Positions 17,024 through 25,097 of a DNA stretch of 64,000 bases are shown piece after piece (the first letter of the stretch is position 1; each line of letters opens with the position of its first letter). Where the stretch lies: contig JBBRZI010000003.1 in the NCBI GenBank assembly GCA_038236865.1, positions 1-64,000 of the forward strand. The letters run 5' to 3'. Made by a program: the position numbers and the translations under genes. Below the pieces are notes generated by a model that saw only the letters and a program-made list of their open reading frames with translations, searched no databases and had not been told where the DNA came from. Source of the DNA: UBA4729 sp038236865 (GTDB taxonomy: Bacteria; Patescibacteriota; Saccharimonadia; Saccharimonadales; UBA4665).

Positions 17024-18619
17024 TTAAACTTCTACATCGAGTGGCTTGTAAAATAGTTTCTTGGCTCGAGCAAAGATCGGGTTGACTTCCTCGAGGCTAA
17101 ACAACGCCGAGACGGCCACATGCACGCCAAAGACTACCAGGCTGATGAATGCCAGCTTGGAGCCGAGCGTAAAGATACCGCGGTCGTGGGCGCCAAGCGG
17201 GTAGAGGCGAATCATAATATAGCCCGCCAACACACTGAACCCCGTCACCGATATGATGCGCCCCAGGGCGCTCAAGAAGGCTGGATCGAACAGTTTCGGA
17301 TCACGGATTACCATGATGGTGAACAGCGTGATAACTTCGGCCGAAGCGACAATCGACTGCGCCAGCGCCAAACCAGCCACACCATAGCCGCCTGGCCGGG
17401 TCAGCGCCACCGACAAAATGACGTTGAACGCAATCGTAAACAGCGACACAATCAGCGGCGTGCGCGTATCTTTCTGGGAATAAAACCAGCGCGACAAAAT
17501 GGTGTAGATAATACGGGCAAAGATCGCCAGCGTCATAAATCCAAAGATAACGGCGATCTGTTCGTTCCCTGACGTGTAAATAAGGCGCGACAGATAACCA
17601 CGGCTAAAGAAACTGATGACGACGACCGGCATACTCAGCCAGATCAGCACCCGTAGAATCTTCAGGAAGTCACGCCGGAATAAATCGGGCCGGCCTTGGC
17701 TCAAACGGGCGTTGAGTCGCGGAAAAGCCGCCGTCGATATGGCTGTGCCGATCAACAGAATTGGCGCCGTACTCAGGATATACGCATTGTTATAGTAGGT
17801 GATGCTGCCAGCGCCAAGCCCACTGGCGATGTTGGTGTTCACGATGTCACCAATCTGATCGACACCCTGATCGAGTGATCGAGGTGGCAAGTTGAACAGT
17901 ACCGACTTGAAATCACTGCTCCGCCACATAATGTGGGGCCGCCAATGAAAACTCAGCTTGCTTACCCCGAGCATCACTACCAGCAACTGCAGAATGGCAC
18001 CAATCAAGGCTCCAATCCCCAAACCAACCAGTCCGATGTTGTGCTTGAACACAAAAATGCTGACGATAATCGACAGGTTATAGACCAGCGGGGCAATCGC
18101 ATAAACAAAGAAGCGGCCCATAGTTTGCTGCACACTGGTAATGATGCCGGAAATCGTGAATAGCAGCGGGTTAAACGCCAGCAGCCTCATGATATTGACG
18201 GCGGTATCGATTTGCTCCGGCGGCATGTGTGGCGCGACCACGTGCGTAATCAACGGCCGGGCGAATACTATAATAATCAACGCTACCCCGCACATAATGA
18301 TTGCCAGGAAATTGAGCAGCGAGGTAGCCAATTCCCACACAGCCCGGCGATCGCCTTTGTGCATGCGGTCTGATAGCACGGGCATCAGGGCCACCCCGAG
18401 CGCGCCGGCCGACAGCGTAAAGAAAAAGAAGTCTGGTATGTTGAAAGCCGCAAAGTAGGCATCGGTGCTGTGCGGGCCGATGGGCGGGAAGTTGGCGTTG
18501 ACGAGTTTGGTCCTAAGGAACCCAAGGATCTGCCCAGCCAATGATGTGCCGACGAGCAAAAACGCCACGCTGCTAATGCTGGCACGCTTTTTCTTAGGGG
18601 TAGCGACGGATGGGTTCAT
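17024..18619 (-). CDS. murJ: Lipid II flippase MurJ (MviN family)
   Basis: MurJ flips the peptidoglycan precursor lipid II across the membrane. 531 residues with about 14 hydrophobic segments. The family start is visible: SVAFLLVGTSLAGQILGFLRTKLVNANF, followed by STDAYFAAFNIPDFFFFTLSAGALGVALMPVL. Later landmarks are GDIVNTNIASGLGAGSITYYNNA and ILSRWFYSQKDTRTPL. It is co-directional with ftsH upstream, 166 bp apart with a low-complexity repeat between them. Together with the Mur ligase at 50619 it shows the cell makes a peptidoglycan wall. Confidence 0.95.
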   Translation of the reverse strand: MNPSVATPKKKRASISSVAFLLVGTSLAGQILGFLRTKLVNANFPPIGPHSTDAYFAAFNIPDFFFFTLSAGALGVALMPVLSDRMHKGDRRAVWELATSLLNFLAIIMCGVALIIIVFARPLITHVVAPHMPPEQIDTAVNIMRLLAFNPLLFTISGIITSVQQTMGRFFVYAIAPLVYNLSIIVSIFVFKHNIGLVGLGIGALIGAILQLLVVMLGVSKLSFHWRPHIMWRSSDFKSVLFNLPPRSLDQGVDQIGDIVNTNIASGLGAGSITYYNNAYILSTAPILLIGTAISTAAFPRLNARLSQGRPDLFRRDFLKILRVLIWLSMPVVVISFFSRGYLSRLIYTSGNEQIAVIFGFMTLAIFARIIYTILSRWFYSQKDTRTPLIVSLFTIAFNVILSVALTRPGGYGVAGLALAQSIVASAEVITLFTIMVIRDPKLFDPAFLSALGRIISVTGFSVLAGYIMIRLYPLGAHDRGIFTLGSKLAFISLVVFGVHVAVSALFSLEEVNPIFARAKKLFYKPLDVEV

Positions 18620-18668
18620 GTATTCTTCATTATTAGCTTCACTTTAGTATAAAGCAGCCCTTGGCGTC

Positions 18669-18775
18669 TGGATAGTCGGATAGTTGGATAGTTGGATAGT
18701 GAAATAGTCGCAAGTTTATGACTGCACAGACTCACAACCGGCTCAGCAATGCGCTCGGCCAACTATCCAACTATT
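18669..18775. repeat. Low-complexity inverted repeat of the GGATAGTT/AACTATCC type
   Basis: GGATAGTY words repeated four times on the left (GGATAGTCGGATAGTTGG...) are answered by CAACTATCCAACTATT on the right, so the stretch can form a hairpin between murJ and ftsH. Similar word-repeat blocks occur in other intergenic gaps of this window (40251-40350, about 49858-49925, 62310-62400, 63535-63560). Confidence 0.7.
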
Positions 18776-18785
18776 TTCTCTTGAG

Positions 18786-20654
18786 CTAGTAGAGGGCGGC
18801 AGCGGCGGGCATCTTAGCCCCCTTGAGGACTTCGGCGACTTCGTCGGCATCAACCGTCTCTTTTTCAAGTAAGCGGTCTTTGAGGTCTTTGAGCTTGTCG
18901 CGATTGGCGTTAATGACCGCCCGAGCCCGCTCAGCCGCTTCATTGATGAGGGCTTCGACTTCTTCATCGATTAGCTTGGCCGTGCTGTCGGAGTACATGC
19001 GTTCGTGCATCATGCGTTCCATCATCATGCCGTCATCGGTTTTAAAGACTTGATCGCGGAGTTTTTTACCCATACCTTGGTTGGTGACCATGTCGCGAGC
19101 GAGTTCAGCAGCGTTCTGCAAATCAGAGCCAGCACCGGTCGTAATCCGATCGATCCCCAATACGACTTCCTCGGCGATGCGTCCGCCCAAGCCGCGCGCC
19201 AGCATATCCTTAAACTGAATCAGCGAGACGTACATGCGGTCTTCGGGTGGAATGAACCAAGTAACACCTCCAGTACCGCCGCGGGGAATGATCGTCACCT
19301 TGTGGACGGGATCGCTGTCGGGCAGGACGTGACCAACCAGCGCATGGCCAGCTTCGTGGTAGGCCGTCGTATCTTTATCAGCTTCGGTCATAATTTTACT
19401 TTTGCGTTCTGGGCCGATGGCAACGCGCTCAAAGGCTTCGGTGACGTCGTGCTGGGAAATTTCGGTGTGGCCATTGCGGGCCGCGATGATTGCCGACTCA
19501 TTGGCGATGTTGGCCAGGTCGGCCCCTGATGATCCGGCGGTCTTGGCAGCGAGAGAATCAAGGTCGACGGTTTTAGCCAGAGGCTTTTTCGTGAAGTGAG
19601 TCTTTAAGATAGCTTCGCGATCTTTGCGGTCGGGTAGGCCAATATTGACGCGGCGGTCGAAACGGCCCGGGCGCAACAGCGCCGGGTCGAGTACGTCGGC
19701 TCGGTTCGTCGCCGCTAGCACGATGACGTTTTGGCCTTGTTCGAAGCCGTCCATTTCTACCAATATCTGGTTGAGCGTCTGCTCGCGTTCGTCGTGCCCG
19801 CCACCCATACCGCTACCGCGGCGGCGGCCGACGGCGTCGATTTCATCGATAAAGATAATGCAGGGAGCGTTCTTTTTGGCCTTAGCAAACAGATCGCGCA
19901 CCCGGGAAGCACCGACACCAACAAACATTTCAACAAATTCCGAACCCGAGATGCTAAAGAACGGTACGTTGGCTTCGCCGGCCACCGCCCGCGACAGCAT
20001 TGTTTTACCAGTTCCCGGTGGGCCGACTAGCAAGACGCCCTTCGGGATGCGCGCCCCGACGTTTTCAAACTTCTTGGGAAACTTCAAAAACTCAACAACT
20101 TCGGCCAGGTCTTGCTTGGCCTCTTCGGAGCCAGCAATATCGGTAAACATGACTTTGTCTTTTTCATTGCCGTACAAGCGGGCTTTGCTCTTGCCGAAGC
20201 TCAAGGCTTGGTTACCCTGACCTTGGGCGCTACGCAGCATGAAGTACAGTACGCCGGCAATAACCACGACGGGAATTATTGTCCCGGCCAAGTTGATCCA
20301 AGTCGAACTGCCACTAGTTTGCGGGGTGCCAGTCACCTGGACTTTTGATAGATTAAAGCCAGCGTCCTTAAGAGTTGCGTTGGGTTCAAGATAGGACTGG
20401 AGGGTTGGCTTGGATTGGCCTTTTTTGGTGATATCCAGCTTATTGCCGGTGACGGTAATGTTCTGATACTGGCCGGCGTTAGACTGTTGGGCGGCGGTCG
20501 TAAACGGAATCTTCTCGAGTTTTGGCGACTGGCTGAGCGCCGAAAAAACAATCAGGGCAAACAGCACCATGAGGGCTATAAAACCAGCATTTTTCATGCC
20601 CTTACGATTGGCGTTGCCTGGCTTCCGATTTGGTCGTAGTGGTTTCTTATCCAT
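18786..20654 (-). CDS. ftsH: ATP-dependent zinc metalloprotease FtsH
   Basis: Membrane-anchored AAA+ protease that degrades misfolded membrane and regulatory proteins. 622 residues: a basic N-terminus, TM1 at about 23-41, a periplasmic domain, TM2 at about 122-140, then the AAA domain with Walker A GPPGTGKT (211-218), Walker B CIIFIDEIDAVG, and the second region of homology LLRPGRFDRRVNIGLPDR. The zinc site is TAYHEAGHALVGH. The C-terminal helical part ends in a coiled coil with DADEVAEVLKG. It is co-directional with tilS upstream (34-bp gap), a very common order. Confidence 0.97.
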   Translation of the reverse strand: MDKKPLRPNRKPGNANRKGMKNAGFIALMVLFALIVFSALSQSPKLEKIPFTTAAQQSNAGQYQNITVTGNKLDITKKGQSKPTLQSYLEPNATLKDAGFNLSKVQVTGTPQTSGSSTWINLAGTIIPVVVIAGVLYFMLRSAQGQGNQALSFGKSKARLYGNEKDKVMFTDIAGSEEAKQDLAEVVEFLKFPKKFENVGARIPKGVLLVGPPGTGKTMLSRAVAGEANVPFFSISGSEFVEMFVGVGASRVRDLFAKAKKNAPCIIFIDEIDAVGRRRGSGMGGGHDEREQTLNQILVEMDGFEQGQNVIVLAATNRADVLDPALLRPGRFDRRVNIGLPDRKDREAILKTHFTKKPLAKTVDLDSLAAKTAGSSGADLANIANESAIIAARNGHTEISQHDVTEAFERVAIGPERKSKIMTEADKDTTAYHEAGHALVGHVLPDSDPVHKVTIIPRGGTGGVTWFIPPEDRMYVSLIQFKDMLARGLGGRIAEEVVLGIDRITTGAGSDLQNAAELARDMVTNQGMGKKLRDQVFKTDDGMMMERMMHERMYSDSTAKLIDEEVEALINEAAERARAVINANRDKLKDLKDRLLEKETVDADEVAEVLKGAKMPAAAALY

Positions 20655-20688
20655 AAGGCATTATTATAGCGTGACAGTAAAATTTTGC

Positions 20689-21576
20689 CTAGCGCTCAAT
20701 GAGTCTGAGTGCCAGCTCAGCACGACCGATGATAAGCTGGTTACCACCCTTCAGCTCGGTGGTAGTGCCGTTTCGGCCTTGCCGCGCGGTTTGCGTGGCC
20801 CGTTCGATTGTCTTTCTATCGAAGTTAAGAAGCCCATTGGCACGGAGCCAGCTAGCCATCACCTCACCGGCGACACTGAGCGGTAACTGGGCAAAAGCCG
20901 CCCGATCAAGCACCCTCAGCCCGGGTTGGGCCTGTAGATATTTTGTCAACAACTCGTCTAGTTCGTCGTTAATTACCGTCTGTCTGGCAATAATCCCGAT
21001 CAGCCACTGCCGGCTGGCGGCGGTGAGCTTGGGTAACACCGTGTGGCGCACATAATTTCGGCGATAGGTCTGATCGACATTGGTGGCGTCTTCGTGCCAC
21101 TCAAGGCCTAGCGCCGTGGCGTAGGCGATAATGGTTGGTTTGGGATATTGGAGCAACGGCCGGTGGAGCAGCGGCCGGTCCCGCAGTGAAGTTAAGCCCT
21201 TGCGGCCAGTACCGCGTTGCAGATTCAAGACTGCCGTCTCGAGCAGATCATCTTGGTGATGGGCAGTCACGATTGCCCTGGCGTTGCTGGCCCGCCGAAC
21301 ACTTTCTAAAAACGTATAGCGGGCCACGCGGGCCGTCGCTTCGCTAGCGCCCGGCCCCAATTGAGCGGTTTCGTATACGAAAGGCAAGCGGTAGGCCTTG
21401 GCCAGTGCCTGTACGAACAATCGATCGTCTTGAGACTCAGAGCGGATGCCATGGTCGAAGTGGGCGACCGTTAGATGCAGCTCCGGTTGGCGGCTCAACA
21501 AGTCCAATAACACGACCGAATCAACGCCGCCACTGACGGCTACCACGTAGTTACCAGGCGGGAGCGCGATTTCCAT
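20689..21576 (-). CDS. tilS: tRNA(Ile)-lysidine synthase TilS
   Basis: TilS converts C34 of the CAU-anticodon tRNA-Ile to lysidine so that it reads AUA; the window carries two CAT tRNAs besides tRNA-fMet, one of which should be its substrate. The PP-loop SGGVDSVVLLDLL sits at residues 15-27. Further signatures are TVAHFDHGIR, ARYTFLESV, TAHHQDDLLETAVLNLQRGTGRKGL, RPLLQYPK and RRNYVRHTVLP. At 295 residues it ends after the central domain and lacks the C-terminal TilS domain of longer homologues, a form seen in other bacteria. Confidence 0.94.
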   Translation of the reverse strand: MEIALPPGNYVVAVSGGVDSVVLLDLLSRQPELHLTVAHFDHGIRSESQDDRLFVQALAKAYRLPFVYETAQLGPGASEATARVARYTFLESVRRASNARAIVTAHHQDDLLETAVLNLQRGTGRKGLTSLRDRPLLHRPLLQYPKPTIIAYATALGLEWHEDATNVDQTYRRNYVRHTVLPKLTAASRQWLIGIIARQTVINDELDELLTKYLQAQPGLRVLDRAAFAQLPLSVAGEVMASWLRANGLLNFDRKTIERATQTARQGRNGTTTELKGGNQLIIGRAELALRLIER

Positions 21577-21648
21577 ATACCTATAATAACAGCGTATTTA
21601 CTGAGGTACATATACAAGCCTGGGCCTAGTCTCGTATACTTACAAGAT

Positions 21649-22161
21649 ATGCAGCATCTATATTTTGTCCGCCATGGCCTCAGCATCATGAATAAGCAAG
21701 GCATATTTTCGGGTCGCACCGAAACCCCGCTGGCCCGCGAAGGCGTCCAGCAGGCAAAATTGGCCGGCGAACATGCTAAGGGTCTCAGCATCGATTGTAT
21801 CGTCAGCTCACCGATGAAACGGGCTCTCGATACAGCGACAATCATCGCCGAGCAAATCGGCTATCCCGTCAATAAAATTATTATTAGCGACCTATTTATG
21901 GAGCGGGCCTTTGGCCCCCTCGAAGGTACCGCCTACCAGCCCAACATGAAGATGGAGCACATCGAAGGCGTCGAGAAGGCCGAACTGATTGTGCAGCGCG
22001 CCAAAGCCGGTGTAACGTACTTGCACACCCTGCCCCACGATACGATTCTAGTCGTCAGCCACGGTGCCATCGGCCGAGCGCTCCGCCACTGCCTCGATCC
22101 GGCGATACCGTTCCACGACACGAAACGCTTTTTAAACGCCGAAGTCATTAAGCTGCTCTAA
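21649..22161 (+). CDS. Histidine phosphatase (phosphoglycerate mutase-like)
   Basis: 170 residues of the branch with a catalytic RHG: the phospho-accepting His9 lies in LYFVRHGLS, and the partner residues are in SSPMKRALDTATIIA and LVVSHGAIGRALRH. The short length and the family context suggest a small-molecule phosphatase or cofactor-independent mutase-like enzyme; the substrate cannot be named. Its TAA stop shares one base with the ATG of the next gene, so both are probably translated as one unit. The start lies 72 bp from the divergent tilS start, and the spacer must hold both promoters. Confidence 0.85.
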   Translation: MQHLYFVRHGLSIMNKQGIFSGRTETPLAREGVQQAKLAGEHAKGLSIDCIVSSPMKRALDTATIIAEQIGYPVNKIIISDLFMERAFGPLEGTAYQPNMKMEHIEGVEKAELIVQRAKAGVTYLHTLPHDTILVVSHGAIGRALRHCLDPAIPFHDTKRFLNAEVIKLL

Positions 22162-22721
22162 TGACAAAGCTCCGCTTCGTAACGTCAAATTCGTTAAAGT
22201 TCCAGGCCGCCCACGAAGTGTGTATTGAAGCTGGCGTCAGCCTATCGCGAGCAAACCTCGAATTACTCGAGATCCAAGCCGACAATGGACAGGATATCGC
22301 CCGCCACAAAGCGGCGGCCGCCTACAAAAGCCTGCAAACCCCTCTCGTCGTGAGTGACGATACCTGGATTATTCCTGGTTTGCGGGGCTTCCCCGGCCCT
22401 TACATGAAATACATGAATGAGTGGTTTACACCGGCTGACTTCCTGCACTTAACCAGCGACCTCACCGATCGGCGGATTATTCTACGTCAAGAAGTCGTCT
22501 ACCAGGACGGCAGCCAACAGGTCGCGTTTGCCGTCGATACAATCTGCCAACTGCTGCGTGAAATCCGCGGTGAATCCAAGTTTTCACACCTCACCGTAAC
22601 GTCACTCGACGGCAAGCGCAGTCTGGCGGAAATCGTCGCAGCCGGAGGGACAGGCCTGGCGGGAACCGTCGGCGTGTGGCACAAGTTTAGTGACTGGATC
22701 AATAGCAAATCGAATGCCTAA
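22161..22721 (+). CDS. HAM1/RdgB-type non-canonical purine NTP pyrophosphatase
   Basis: Housekeeping enzymes of this family hydrolyse ITP, dITP and XTP to monophosphates. 186 residues starting KLRFVTSNSLKFQAA (family TxN-x-K), then PLVVSDDTWIIPGLRGFPGPYMKYM, matching the SDDSGL...GFPGPY hallmark with a Trp where Gly is usual (DDTWI). The late IV...GGTGLAGTVGVWHKFS ends where most family members have FGYDPIF and TFAEM, so the C-terminal part is divergent. It overlaps the phosphatase by one base. I am confident of the fold and less so of the substrate. Confidence 0.85.
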   Translation: MTKLRFVTSNSLKFQAAHEVCIEAGVSLSRANLELLEIQADNGQDIARHKAAAAYKSLQTPLVVSDDTWIIPGLRGFPGPYMKYMNEWFTPADFLHLTSDLTDRRIILRQEVVYQDGSQQVAFAVDTICQLLREIRGESKFSHLTVTSLDGKRSLAEIVAAGGTGLAGTVGVWHKFSDWINSKSNA

Positions 22722-22890
22722 TCCCGCACCAATGCCCGGCCCAAACCTGGTGCGACTTTCAAAGCCTGCCTGAGCCGCTGTTTGAGCCGGGTTGGGCTAG
22801 CCTCCGCCTCGCCAATCCCAAATTATTCACCCTGCTAACCACACATAAACCTTCTCATGCTATTGTAGGGGTACCGAAACGAAACCAAAT

Positions 22891-23652
22891 ATGCTCAAAG
22901 ACGTCCTCCTATTTTTAACTGGTATTATTGTCGGCGGCATGAACGCCATCGCCGGCGGTGGCATGCTAATTGGCTTTCCGATTCTACTGGCAACAGGGAT
23001 GCCCGCCCTCAACGCTAACATCACGGCCAACCTCATCTCCTTACCCGGCCAGCTGACTTCGGCCTACGGCTATCGCAAATATCTACGCAAAGTTCCGCTG
23101 AAGTATTTATGGCTGCTGGTACCCTGCGCCGTGGGAGCGGTAATCGGCGCGCTCATATTGCGCCACACCTCGTCGAGTAGTTTTCAAAATATCGTGCCCG
23201 GTCTCATCCTGTTTGCCGTCGTGCTCTTTGCCTTCCAACCCCTACTACACTTCCATTTACATAGCCACATGAGCCGCCGAACCAAAAATATTCGAACGCT
23301 CGTCTTCATTGCCCTCGCCATCGTACCGCTCAGCATCTATGGCGGCTACTTCGGGGTTGGTTTTGGTTTTGTCATGCTGGCGTTTTTAGGGTTCACCAGT
23401 TTGCACGACGTGCACAAAATGAACGCACTCAAGAATTTGGCGTCGGCGACGATTGCCCTCGTCTCGCTCGCTATTCTCTTCTCGACCCACCTGATTGACT
23501 GGCACCACGGTCTCGCGATGGCGGCCGGCAATATGATTGGCGGCTACGCTGGCGCCACCCTGGCGCTCAAAGTTTCATCCCACACCGTACGTATCGTCGT
23601 TATCGCCATCGGCCTAACGGCTGCGGCTTATCTCGCTGTACGTAGCTACTAA
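22891..23652 (+). CDS. TSUP family transporter (TauE/SafE-type permease)
   Basis: Permease of the sulfite/sulfonate-exporter superfamily, probably moving an organic or sulfur anion. 253 residues with about eight hydrophobic segments. The N-terminal repeat starts VGGMNAIAGGGMLIGFPILLATGMPALNANITANLISLPGQLTSAYGYRK. The second half carries the matching GYFGVGFGFVMLAFLGF. The N-terminal AGGGMLIGFP block is characteristic. It stands alone: the 169 bp upstream hold no gene and the tRNA leader follows downstream. The substrate is not predictable. Confidence 0.85.
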   Translation: MLKDVLLFLTGIIVGGMNAIAGGGMLIGFPILLATGMPALNANITANLISLPGQLTSAYGYRKYLRKVPLKYLWLLVPCAVGAVIGALILRHTSSSSFQNIVPGLILFAVVLFAFQPLLHFHLHSHMSRRTKNIRTLVFIALAIVPLSIYGGYFGVGFGFVMLAFLGFTSLHDVHKMNALKNLASATIALVSLAILFSTHLIDWHHGLAMAAGNMIGGYAGATLALKVSSHTVRIVVIAIGLTAAAYLAVRSY

Positions 23653-23730
23653 CGCCCAGTCCTGTGTCTATAATGGTCACGACCGCAGCACCCTAGCCAA
23701 CAGATACAAACCATGCTATATTAAGCTCTG

Positions 23731-23863
23731 CCTCTCTACTTTAGGGTAGCTAAACAAAAAGGTGAAGCACGCCAGTGGTTTGCGTTTTTGTAAGGAGAGT
23801 CCAAGCGTAGCATCGAAGCTTTTGCCGTCAGGCAAAACGAGATTGACGCGCCGGACTCGACGT
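23731..23863 (+). ncRNA. Structured 5' leader of the downstream CAT tRNA, copy A
   Basis: About 130 bases between a likely -10 box (TATATT, 23718-23723) and the tRNA have a conserved layout also found before the tRNA at 41081. An upper arm pairs CTCTC with GGAGAG around an A/T-rich hairpin (CAAAAA...TTTTTG). The lower module, about 71 bases, holds GAGTCC pairing with GGACTC and the perfect hairpin TTTTGCC-GTCA-GGCAAAA. GAGTCC/GGACTC here corresponds to GAGGC/GCCTC in the other copy, a compensatory change. It ends ...CTCGACG just before the tRNA. Confidence 0.65.
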
Positions 23864-23940
23864 GGCGGCGTAGCTCAGCTGGTTAGAGCGCCGGACTCAT
23901 AAGCCGGAGGTCACAAGTTCAAGTCTTGTCGCCGCTACCA
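23864..23940 (+). tRNA. tRNA with CAT anticodon (elongator Met likely)
   Basis: 77 nt with encoded CCA. The acceptor stem is GGCGGCG/CGCCGCT with a G-T first pair and discriminator A, the D arm GCTCAGCTGGTTAGAGC, anticodon loop CTCATAA and T arm ACAAG/CTTGT with loop TTCAAGT. The anticodon stem (CCGGA/GCCGG) has an A-G mismatch next to the loop. The acceptor resembles bacterial elongator tRNA-Met (GGCGG...CCGCTACCA). tRNA-Ile read by TilS-modified CAU is the alternative. It has the structured leader upstream, a terminator downstream and its 3' end duplicated at 24197-24215. Confidence 0.9.
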
Positions 23941-23977
23941 AGAAAGGATCTCACCGTAAGGTGAGATTTTTTCTTGG
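23941..23977 (+). terminator. Terminator after the tRNA at 23864
   Basis: AATCTCACC-type stem (ATCTCACC GTAA GGTGAGAT) nested inside ACCAAGAAA...TTTCTTGGT, followed by T-rich sequence. The outer arms include the CCA end of the tRNA, so the terminator is symmetrical and could end transcription from either side. Confidence 0.85.
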
Positions 23978-24004
23978 TCGTTGCACAGATTCGAACTTGT
24001 GACC
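23975..24004 (-). pseudogene. Remnant of a tRNA 3' half, convergent with the tRNA at 23864
   Basis: On the minus strand GGTCACAAGTTCGAATC leads to TGTGCAACGACCA, i.e. a T-arm with the TTCGAAT loop, an acceptor 3' strand and CCA. The T stem does not pair (ACAAG against CTGTG), and no intact 5' half follows. The first half matches the T arm of the neighbouring tRNA and the second half does not, so it looks chimaeric. It reads towards the shared terminator, suggesting a former convergent tRNA pair. Confidence 0.5.
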
Positions 24005-24196
24005 GGCAGATTTGCTTTAGCAAAGATGCAGGAGATCACAAGGTCGTGGAGCAAGGACGCGCGCAGAAGCTAGCTTCGATAGCTGAGCGGTTAGCGAAGA
24101 TATATGCTTAAACCTAAGAAAACCTGCTTATAAAAATCAAAAGTTTTCCTGGCGAGAAGCTATAACACGCCGCAGTGGAAAAGCCCGCAGGGCGCT

Positions 24197-24215
24197 AGTC
24201 TTGTCGCCGCTACCA
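24197..24215 (+). repeat. Duplicated 3' end of the tRNA at 23864 (att-like direct repeat)
   Basis: The 19 bases ending in GCCGCTACCA are identical to 23922-23940, the last 19 bases of the tRNA including CCA, in the same direction and 275 bp away. A direct repeat of a tRNA 3' end beyond the tRNA is the mark left by site-specific integration. Only 256 bp lie between, with a tRNA remnant and no integrase, so this would be a deleted or very small element. Confidence 0.75.
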
Positions 24216-24254
24216 TGTATTGCTTTTGTTTCATATTTATAACATTATATCAAT

Positions 24255-25097
24255 ATGAAGACATACTATGATTCGGGTGAGGCGGCCTGGCAAGCTAGCA
24301 ATACGATGCTCCAAGAATACCCGAATTATCATCACTCGCTCACTGCGTATGCAAGCCTCCCCCTTAGAGCGGACTACACATTAGCTGACGAGCCCCATGT
24401 TATTAGCATCGACCGGCCTTCCCCCCTCATAGTCCGGGCGCTCGACGAACTTAAAATGGCCGACCGGTCCACAACGCGTGTTCTAGATCTGGGATGCGGA
24501 ACAGCTAGCCAAAGTTTATTTCTGGCCGCAAATGGTTATGAAGTTACGGCGATGGACACTAACGCTACTGCTCTCGACATGGCGCACGAAACTGCTCGGT
24601 CACTAGGGATACCGTCGCGCAATTTTGTGGTCAAGACTGGTAACGCGCTGGAGCTGCCAACAGCCGAGAAGTACGATGTGATTATTGCAGGCATGCTGCT
24701 TCACTTTTTTAAAAAAGAAGATAACCGCAATATTGTCAGGCAAATGAAGTCAATAACTCTGCCGAACGGCCTGAATCTCCTGAGCGCATATACCACAAAC
24801 AACCCTGAAGAGGAAAGACTACAAGGCAGAGAGTACCTATTCCAGCCCCAGGAACTACAGTCGTTGTACGCTGAAGAGGACTGGCATAGTGTATCGTACG
24901 TTGAACGGCTCAATCAGCGCCCCCTAGCCCGCGGTCGGACAAAATTTATTGTGCCTACAATAGCTGAACTGATCGCTAAAAAAGGCTGTCCACCCAAAAG
25001 ATTGGGCCGAACGGCACTGGGCCGGGACATTGAATACTGGCGGCGCTCTGATCCTGAGCTTTACAATATACTACTCGATATGTCCGAACAGGATTAG
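24255..25097 (+). CDS. Class I SAM-dependent methyltransferase (TehB/UbiG-like), paralogue 1
   Basis: 280 residues. The SAM-binding core begins VLDLGCGTASQSLFLA (motif I about 77-88), then VTAMDTNATALDMA (acidic end of strand 2) and YDVIIAGMLLHFF (motif IV-like). A late LNLLSAYTTNNPEEE follows. The N-terminal 60 residues and the C-terminal 60, with TIAELIAKKGCPPKRLG, have counterparts in the paralogue at 36014-36799. Substrate unknown; the family includes tellurite-resistance TehB and many small-molecule enzymes. It sits just past the duplicated tRNA end and has base composition like the accessory zone. No ribosome binding site is evident at the ATG. Confidence 0.85.
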   Translation: MKTYYDSGEAAWQASNTMLQEYPNYHHSLTAYASLPLRADYTLADEPHVISIDRPSPLIVRALDELKMADRSTTRVLDLGCGTASQSLFLAANGYEVTAMDTNATALDMAHETARSLGIPSRNFVVKTGNALELPTAEKYDVIIAGMLLHFFKKEDNRNIVRQMKSITLPNGLNLLSAYTTNNPEEERLQGREYLFQPQELQSLYAEEDWHSVSYVERLNQRPLARGRTKFIVPTIAELIAKKGCPPKRLGRTALGRDIEYWRRSDPELYNILLDMSEQD

